A DNA stretch of 64,000 nt from Begonia masoniana (lineage: Eukaryota > Streptophyta > Magnoliopsida > Cucurbitales > Begoniaceae): the NCBI GenBank assembly GCA_022432975.1, contig CM039502.1:11429803-11493802 (forward strand), given 5' to 3'. Shown here one piece after another: positions 57,491 to 64,000 of this stretch. The notes beneath the pieces were generated by a model, which was not told the origin of the DNA, did no database searches, and saw only the letters and a program-made list of their open reading frames with translations. Made by a program: the position numbers and the translations under genes. The number at the start of each line of letters is the position of its first letter. Within the stretch, counting starts at the first letter, position 1.

Positions 57491-58807
57491 ATGGCTTCAT
57501 CATCTCGAAGCAAACTCACCATTCACAAAAGAAGATCAAAGAATGCTACTCCAACCGCTGAAATTGACCAACAACATACATGGCCCTCTCCTTTATTCAA
57601 GAATTCTGATTCATTGAAACGGTATGATGATGATTTCCAGTTTAAACCCCTGATTTTAAGTAGAAGAGTAGAATTTTATGATTTATATAGCTTAAATTTG
57701 GAACAGCCGTTAAAGGCTATGGGGTTGTATGAGTTGTTCGATTTTGATGGACCTTACATTGAAACTCCAGTGAGAATGTTCTACGTAAATTTAGAACATT
57801 CTTTGAGGCCTCTCAAAATTATTAGTTATGTGTATGGAAAACACATAGAGATATCCCCAAGTTCAATAAATACAATTTTAGAATGTGAGTTCAACAACGA
57901 GGCTGAATGTTATTATGAAGCAGCCAAGGATCCTGATTTTATAGGCACTAGCAAAGGAACTGAATTTTTTAGAATGATCGTTAAGGATCCAAATCAATTC
58001 CTTCCGTTGAAACCAAAGGCTAAAGATTTAAATGTACGTGCACGACTCATCCACCACATGATTACGTACAATCTTTTACCAAGAGATGGACATAGAGATC
58101 ATATTAGTGGGATGAATCTCTATGTTTTGTATAAAATCTTTCGAGGAGAATCATTTAACGTTGGGTACGTAATTTTGAAACGGATGCTGCAAGTATTCTC
58201 CAACCCGGTCAAGTCTTTACCCTTTAATCTTCTTCTAATGAAGATTTTTGAGGTCAATAGTGTCCAAATTCCTAGGTCCGTAACTCGATTACCTTTGAAG
58301 AAAACTGACATCTACACCACTTCCTCTCTAGCAAGAATGGGGATAGGAATCAATGCGACTGGGGAGTGGATTTTCAAAGGAGAACAAGCTGGAGCTGGTG
58401 CATCTGGGGCTGGGGCTGAAGCTGAACCCTCATATATGGAAATTGGCGAGGGTGGTAACGAGCAAAGACAAACTACTGAACCCCCATCCAATGCATCTAG
58501 AGGAAGTTTCTCTCATCTCGAGGAAAGGGTCAACACTTTGGAGGCCAATATAGCTAGCATTGGCACAGCATTTGACTCCTTTCAGAACGTGATTCTCGAT
58601 CGCTTTGATCAGATGGAATCTCGGATGGACGCGATGGTAGATGAACTCCATGAAGAATTCAATGAGGTTCACGGGCATCTTTATTATCTTCAAGATTATT
58701 GGAATGACAGAATATACCCTCCAGTCGATCCTCCAGCTCCAGTCGATCCTCCTCCAGTCGATCCTTTTGATCCTTTTGACGATCCATGTTACTCTCCATC
58801 TCAGTGA
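57491..58807 (+). CDS. Protein with a 'putative plant transposon protein' domain
   Basis: A 438-aa complete frame from the ATG at 57,491, with an intronless coding region. Residues about 28-275 are clearly homologous to the third ORF of the neighbouring Sirevirus-type element. Shared landmarks are FKPLILSRRVEFYDL, VRMFYVNLEH, SYVYGKHIEISPSSINTIL, FIGTSKGTEFFRMI, HMITYNLLPRDGH and SLPFNLLLMKIF. A Gly/Ala stretch (GAGASGAGAEAE) follows, then a coiled coil (LEERVNTLEANIASI to about residue 405) and a tail of VDPP repeats. The biochemical function is unknown. It is not flanked by its own LTRs here. It lies about 2 kb upstream of an intact hAT transposase in the same orientation, so it may be an accessory gene of a hAT element, a remnant of another retroelement, or a host gene. 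Confidence 0.8.
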   Translation: MASSSRSKLTIHKRRSKNATPTAEIDQQHTWPSPLFKNSDSLKRYDDDFQFKPLILSRRVEFYDLYSLNLEQPLKAMGLYELFDFDGPYIETPVRMFYVNLEHSLRPLKIISYVYGKHIEISPSSINTILECEFNNEAECYYEAAKDPDFIGTSKGTEFFRMIVKDPNQFLPLKPKAKDLNVRARLIHHMITYNLLPRDGHRDHISGMNLYVLYKIFRGESFNVGYVILKRMLQVFSNPVKSLPFNLLLMKIFEVNSVQIPRSVTRLPLKKTDIYTTSSLARMGIGINATGEWIFKGEQAGAGASGAGAEAEPSYMEIGEGGNEQRQTTEPPSNASRGSFSHLEERVNTLEANIASIGTAFDSFQNVILDRFDQMESRMDAMVDELHEEFNEVHGHLYYLQDYWNDRIYPPVDPPAPVDPPPVDPFDPFDDPCYSPSQ

Positions 58808-59057
58808 CATTTTGTCTTTGTTTGTGTTTGTGTTTGTTTGTGTGCTTTGCATAGTTTATGAAAATTATAGTGACTAGTGAGTATGTAAATTGTAATTATT
58901 GAAATTTGAATGATTGAAAAATGAAAATTGAGTTACTTATTTTTGTACTTATCTATATCTGTTTAACTGTTTTGGAGTTAATTTTGCAATGTTTAAAATG
59001 AAATGTTAAGGACTAACGGCTACAGCCTACAATTGTTTTTTTTATAATGTCAAAAGG

Positions 59058-59301
59058 AGTGTCGACCAAAACTCACTAGGGTCGACCATTAAATGTGATA
59101 AATGAAAATAAAAGTTACAGAATCAATTCAAGTGTCGACCATAACTCACTGGGGTCGACCATTAAATGTGACAAATAAAAACAGAAATTACAAAAGCAAT
59201 TCAAGTGTCGACCATAACTCACTAGGGTCGACCATAAAGTGTCACAAATGAAAACAGAAATTACAGTAGTCAGAAGCAATTCAAGTGTCGACCATAACTC
59301 A
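59058..59301. repeat. Larger degenerate repeat with paired GGTCGACC motifs
   Basis: Three to four copies of a unit of about 65-75 bp containing GTGTCGACCATAACTCAC and GGGTCGACCATTAA-type motifs. They lead directly into the 42-bp array. Confidence 0.8.
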
Positions 59302-60339
59302 CTGGGGTCGACCAGTTTTAATTGGTAAAACAGAGCCAATTCACTAGGGTCGACCAGTTTTAATTGGTAAAACAGAGCCAATTCACTAGGGTCGACCAGT
59401 TTTAATTGGTAAAACAGAGCCAATTCACTAGGGTCGACCAGTTTTAATTGGTAAAACAGAGCCAATTCACTAGGGTCGACCAGTTTTAATTGGTAAAACA
59501 GAGCCAACTCACTAGGGTCGACCAGTTTTAATTGGTAAAACAGAGCCAACTCACTAGGGTCGACCAGTTTTAATTGGTAAAACAGAGCCAATTCACTAGG
59601 GTCGACCAGTTTTAATTGGTAAAACAGAGCCAATTCACTAGGGTCGACCAGTTTTAATTGGTAAAACAGAGCCAATTCACTAGGGTCGACCAGTTTTAAT
59701 TGGTAAAACAGAGCCAATTCACTAGGGTCGACCAGTTTTAATTGGTAAAACAGAGCCAACTCACTAGGGTCGACCAGTTTTAATTGGTAAAACAGAGCCA
59801 ATTCACTAGGGTCGACCAGTTTTAATTGGTAAAACAGAGCCAATTCACTAGGGTCGACCAGTTTTAATTGGTAAAACAGAGCCAATTCACTAGGGTCGAC
59901 CAGTTTTAATTGGTAAAACAGAGCCAATTCACTAGGGTCGACCAGTTTTAATTGGTAAAACAGAGCCAATTCACTAGGGTCGACCAGTTTTAATTGGTAA
60001 AACAGAGCCAATTCACTAGGGTCGACCAGTTTTAATTGGTAAAACAGAGCCAATTCACTAGGGTCGACCAGTTTTAATTGGTAAAACAGAGCCAATTCAC
60101 TAGGGTCGACCAGTTTTAATTGGTAAAACAGAGCCAATTCACTAGGGTCGACCAGTTTTAATTGGTAAAACAGAGCCAATTCACTAGGGTCGACCAGTTT
60201 TAATTGGTAAAACAGAGCCAATTCACTAGGGTCGACCAGTTTTAATTGGTAAAACAGAGCCAATTCACTAGGGTCGACCAGTTTTAATTGGTAAAACAGA
60301 GCCAATTCACTAGGGTCGACCAGTTTTAATTGGTAAAAC
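59302..60339. repeat. 42-bp minisatellite, about 24-25 copies
   Basis: A head-to-tail unit built on GGGTCGACCAGTTTTAATTG followed by GTAAAACAGAGCCAATTCACTA. The only obvious variation is CAACTCACTA in about three copies. Because 42 is a multiple of three, one minus frame is open for 396 codons (unit ALFYQLKLVDPSEL), with no sign of being a gene. Confidence 0.97.
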
Positions 60340-60835
60340 TGTAATGGTAAAAACTAAAAACTAAAATAGAGCCAATTCCAACGGTAACATTAACAATGCT
60401 GTGCAACGGTAACAAGAACGCTGAGTCGCTGAGATTCTGTGGCCGTTGCTAATGCTCTCCCCCTTCATTTCACTATTTCACTCCATTTTTTCTATAAAAT
60501 TCTAATCCTCCCTTCGTTTATTTTCACCTCAATCTCTCAATCTCTCTCACTCTACTTCAATTCAATTACTTACTACTCCTGTACTCTGCTATCTGACTCT
60601 CTGTGATTCAAACCTTCAATGAGGTAAAATTTAGTTTATTCTTTTTATATTTTCAAAATTTTTAATTATATTTAATAATTATACAATTTTACTAACATAC
60701 ATTAATTTATTTTCGTAGGTTTCGTATACTATACTACTATAGTATAAGTGATCAATTCACACCATCCCATACAAGACATAAAATATCTTGTTGGAATTTG
60801 GTTCTGGTATCATTTATTTGAAATTATTTTTAATT

Positions 60836-62860
60836 ATGGATCCACGTGATTATAACATTGATTTTGACGATGATATTGAAGAAACTAGGGAAAATGCATT
60901 TTCAATAGGACAATCATCTGCACAAGCATCCACTTCCACTTCATCACCTCAAAAAAAAAGAAACAAAACTTCTGAGGTATGGAAACATTTTGTAATGAAA
61001 GATATTAAAATAGGTGGAAAAATAGAATCCAGAGCTCAATGTAAATATTGTATTAAAAATTATGCATATGTTTCTAGTAGTTCAACCACCTCACTAAATA
61101 GGCATTATCAAAAGTGTCATTTAAACGATCAAGTTAGAGATCCTACGCAGAGATTATTAAATGCTAGTGGTAGTGGCACTTTTATGTATTCACAGAATAA
61201 AATGAGAGAAGGAATAGCAAAACTTGTAACACAATGTGAATTGCCCCTAGCGTTTACTGATAGTGTTGAATTTGAAAATTTTATGAAAGAATATGCTACT
61301 CCTAACTTTAAACGTGTTCCTAGAAGTACTACTAGAAATGATATCATTAAGATGTTTAATGATATGAAAAATGAACTAATTGTATTTTTTTCAAATGCTC
61401 CTTCAATGTCTATTTGTATCACGTCTGATTTATGTAGTGCACGTAATTCTATAGGATATGTAGTTGTAACTTCTCATTTCATAGATGAATCTTGGCAGTT
61501 AAATAAAAGAATTTTAGGATTTCGTAATTGTGAATATCCCCACACTGGTATTACAATTTATAAATATATTGTTGCAATATTGCAAGAATATTCTATTTCT
61601 ATTAAAGATAGAATATTTAGCATTACACTTGATAATGCTAGTACTAATGATTCTGCTATTTCTCATTTTAAAAATTATTTTCAATTACATGCTACTCACA
61701 ATTCTATGTTTCATATGAGATGTGTTTGTCATATTTTAAATTTAGTTGTTAAAGATGGTATGACATTTATTTCACCTCATATTGAATCAATTAGATCCGC
61801 AATTTCTTATATAATTGGATCTAATTCTAGGCAACAAGAATATAGAGATTTTTGTAAAGCTGCTCAACTTAAACCACGAAAATTAAAAACAGACGTAGAT
61901 AATAGGTGGAATTCTACTTATTTAATGTTGGAAAATGCTAGGCCATATTGGCAAGTTATCTGTACTTTTATTAGTGAGAAAACTCAAAGTATTAATCTTG
62001 ATAAATCTAGTTGCGATGTAGCTAATATATTTCTCGATTTTTTAAAACCATTTTATGAAGCTACAAATGAATGTTCGGGAATTTATTATCCCACTTCTCA
62101 TCTTGTTCTTCCAATTTTTATAAATTTAACTGGCAATTTTGCTCAATATCGACGAGTAGATGAATTTAGAGATATTCTTAATAAAATGGAAACAAAATTT
62201 AAAAAATATTGGCTTGACATCCCTCCTATTTTTTGTTATGCATATATAATGGACCCTAGATATAAGTTAAGAGGAGTATCTCTTATTGTTAATAAAATTT
62301 CTAATAATTTACAAACTCTTTCTTTGTTTTCTATAGATCAAATAACTCATGGAATTACTAGTTTATATTCTTCTTATGAATCTAAATATTCAAATCTTAG
62401 TCGTCGTGTTTCTTCACATGCTGCTACTTCAAGTAGTAGTGGTGGAAATATTACAGATTCACAGTTTAGTATTCATGATATTTGGAATGAATTAGATACA
62501 GATGCATATTCTAGTTCTATGAAAAATGAACTTGAAATTTATTTTGACACTAGATATCAATTTTCTCGAGAAGAAAAATTTGATATTTTAAATTGGTGGA
62601 AAATGTTTTCTAATACATATCTTATTCTGTCTGTAATGGCACAGGATCTACTAACACCTCCAGTCTCAACTGTAGCATCGAAATCTGCTTTTAGTGCAGG
62701 TGGACGTGTGTATAACGATCGACGAGGAAGACTTGCACCCGAACTCGTGGAGGCACTTATTTGCATGAAGGATTGGAATGATGCTGCTTCAAGAAATCAA
62801 CAGAGACACGACGAAATACTTGAAGAATTTCAAAATTTGGAAGTTGAACAACAAGATTAG
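60836..62860 (+). CDS. hAT-superfamily transposase (RICESLEEPER/DAYSLEEPER-like)
   Basis: A 674-aa complete frame from the ATG at 60,836. hAT transposases excise and insert DNA elements with 8-bp target duplications; some have been domesticated as host regulators. A BED zinc finger lies at about 46-95 (C69, C72, H90, H95). The RNase H-like core has SDLCSARNS for the first Asp and TLDNASTND for the second. Further landmarks are CHILNLVVKDG, DNRWNSTYLML and DPRYKL. The C-terminal dimerisation region has LNWWKMFSNTYLILSVMAQD, TPPVSTVASKSAFSAGGR and RLAPELVEALICMKDW. The usual VASESAFS reads VASKSAFS here. A possible 5' leader intron (from GAGGTAAAATT at 60,620 to CGTAGG at 60,719) precedes it. 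No frame damage is seen. Confidence 0.92.
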   Translation: MDPRDYNIDFDDDIEETRENAFSIGQSSAQASTSTSSPQKKRNKTSEVWKHFVMKDIKIGGKIESRAQCKYCIKNYAYVSSSSTTSLNRHYQKCHLNDQVRDPTQRLLNASGSGTFMYSQNKMREGIAKLVTQCELPLAFTDSVEFENFMKEYATPNFKRVPRSTTRNDIIKMFNDMKNELIVFFSNAPSMSICITSDLCSARNSIGYVVVTSHFIDESWQLNKRILGFRNCEYPHTGITIYKYIVAILQEYSISIKDRIFSITLDNASTNDSAISHFKNYFQLHATHNSMFHMRCVCHILNLVVKDGMTFISPHIESIRSAISYIIGSNSRQQEYRDFCKAAQLKPRKLKTDVDNRWNSTYLMLENARPYWQVICTFISEKTQSINLDKSSCDVANIFLDFLKPFYEATNECSGIYYPTSHLVLPIFINLTGNFAQYRRVDEFRDILNKMETKFKKYWLDIPPIFCYAYIMDPRYKLRGVSLIVNKISNNLQTLSLFSIDQITHGITSLYSSYESKYSNLSRRVSSHAATSSSSGGNITDSQFSIHDIWNELDTDAYSSSMKNELEIYFDTRYQFSREEKFDILNWWKMFSNTYLILSVMAQDLLTPPVSTVASKSAFSAGGRVYNDRRGRLAPELVEALICMKDWNDAASRNQQRHDEILEEFQNLEVEQQD

Positions 62861-63044
62861 CCTTTTGTAATTTTTTGATTTTGTAATGGATGATGATTGA
62901 CTATTAGTCATTAGAATTTAGATGAATGGCAAAACTATGCGTTTAATTTGTATAAGTTTAATTTGTGAAAGGTTATAATGAAATAGAAGATTATATTTTT
63001 GTTACATATCTTTTGATATCTCTTCACTTTCTTTTAAGTTTTTG

Positions 63045-63410
63045 TTTTTATCGAGGGCCGAGCATTCGCCCCAATTGGGGCGACTGCTCGGCGCGCGCCG
63101 ATAACTCGCCCCACTTTGGGCGAGTGCTCGGCTCTCGCTCTGCTTAAAACAGATCGAGGGGATAGTCGCCCCAAGCGAGGGCCGATCATTCGCCCCACTT
63201 GGGGAGAGTTATCGGCCCTCGCTCTGTTTAAAACAGAACGAGTGCCTCAGTCGCCCCAAGTGGGGCGAGTTATCGGCTTGGCCCTCGTTCTGATTTAAAC
63301 AGAGCGAGGGCCGATCTTGCTCCCCAAGTGGGGCGAGGTATCGGCCAGGGCCGAGCATTCGCCCCACTTGGGGCGAGTTAGCGGCCCTCGCTCTTTTTAG
63401 GCAGACAGTT
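63045..63410. repeat. GC-rich inverted-repeat cluster downstream of the hAT gene
   Basis: At least six copies of short palindromes of the type TCGCCCCACTTGGGGCGA, alternating with GGCCGAGC/GCTCGGCC and GAGCGAGGGCC motifs and spaced by CTGTTTAAAACAG-like stretches. Such motif clusters are common as subterminal repeats of hAT elements. A terminal inverted repeat matching 45,672 was not found here. Confidence 0.85.
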
Positions 63411-64000
63411 TTAAATTTTTAATTAAATAGTTAGCTTTTAGTTTTAGCCTTTTAGGTCGAATTCAAGAATTCAGAGTTTCAGACATAATACAACCCCTTC
63501 AGAGTTCGGCCCTTCCTAGTTCCCCGACCCCGAGTCCCGATCAATTGCCCGCGCCAAACACTGCTAAATCTGAATCTCCCAGCGCCTCCCCTCCCGGCTC
63601 CCGTCAATCGCAGTAGCCCGCGCCGAACACTGCTAAATCTCCCAGCGTCTCCCCTCCCGGCTCCCGTCAATCGCAGTAGCCCGCGCCAAACACTGCTAAA
63701 TCTCCCAGCGCCTCCCCTCCCGGCTCCCATCAATCGAAGTATTTCGCACCACAACTTCGTCCTCCGCGAATCCAGCTCAAGGCTCAGTGGCTCACCATCC
63801 GATCCGACTAGGTTATATTTCTTCCACACTTTGATAATTTAAGTGAATATTATTCGATTACTTCGCATTAGTCTGTGGAATGGGTTGATTTTTGATTGCT
63901 GAGGTTGGTTTGAGATAGAAAAGTAATTGTGAATGAAGTTTTATAATTGTGCACACCACTTGTTCAATGAAATGTCTATGTGAGAATTCTAAGTTTAAAA
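63411..64000. other. Region with a 70-bp GC-rich tandem repeat; possible leader of a downstream gene
   Basis: About three copies of a unit of about 70 bp (CCCGCGCCAAACACTGCTAA, then CTCCCAGCGCCTCCCCTCCC) lie at 63,545-63,735. After them the sequence becomes AT-rich at ACTAGGTTATATTTC (63,809), which could be an exon end followed by an intron. No reading frame that I recognise reaches the window edge. Confidence 0.5.

Noticed and set aside
59115..60305. 396-codon minus-strand frame
   Set aside because: A translation of the 42-bp minisatellite, which is divisible by three.

Overview
The window is nuclear DNA of a flowering plant, most likely a eudicot. It holds a TCP transcription factor gene, two RALF-type peptide genes and several plant retrotransposon lineages in AT-rich spacer. 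Only about 2 kb looks like ordinary host coding sequence. The rest is transposable elements, their remnants and tandem repeats.

Layout. (1) 1-11,600: an intact CIN-type TCP gene (395-1402, +), a solo LTR of a Ty3/gypsy chromovirus (6109-8634, target duplication ATATT) and a RALF-like peptide gene (10018-10389, -). (2) 11,598-19,342: a 1.75-kb tandem duplication, then a broken Athila/Tat-like Ty3 element on the minus strand. It keeps its 5' LTR, primer site and gag, but an (AAT)n tract of about 114 units sits where pol should be. (3) 19,955-34,375: a Sirevirus-type solo LTR (target duplication GTTGT) split by a 13.2-kb decayed chromovirus on the minus strand (20302-33497, target duplication CGTCC). 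Each of its LTRs has been taken over by about 3.5 kb of a 27-bp minisatellite. (4) 34,507-36,576: a foldback element with roughly 300-bp inverted termini (target duplication TACAATTA). (5) 37,370-45,671: a diverged second copy of the TCP/RALF neighbourhood, with an intact RALF paralogue and a TCP gene reduced to its 3' third. A young Copia element (40836-45013, identical 166-bp LTRs, target duplication CTTTT) sits in it, and the other copy shows the empty site. (6) 45,896-56,815: a nearly complete 10.9-kb Sirevirus-type Copia element (target duplication CTCGG) with gag, pol and an extra 3' ORF. (7) 56,821-64,000: a gene related to that extra ORF, a 42-bp minisatellite, an intact hAT transposase gene, and GC-rich inverted and tandem repeats.

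How the parts relate. TCP and RALF proteins act in leaf growth control and cell-wall/pH signalling. Here they are neighbours and probably unrelated in function, but they belong to one duplicated neighbourhood, which allows insertions and deletions to be dated against each other. The least familiar feature is a shared protein module, resembling the 'putative plant transposon protein' domain. It appears as the 3' ORF of the Sirevirus-type element and as a separate gene beside the hAT transposase. The chromovirus LTRs and a Sirevirus-type LTR each contain short tandem repeats, two of them with the same 27-bp period.

All calls rest on reading the sequence and recognising motifs. No database search was run.
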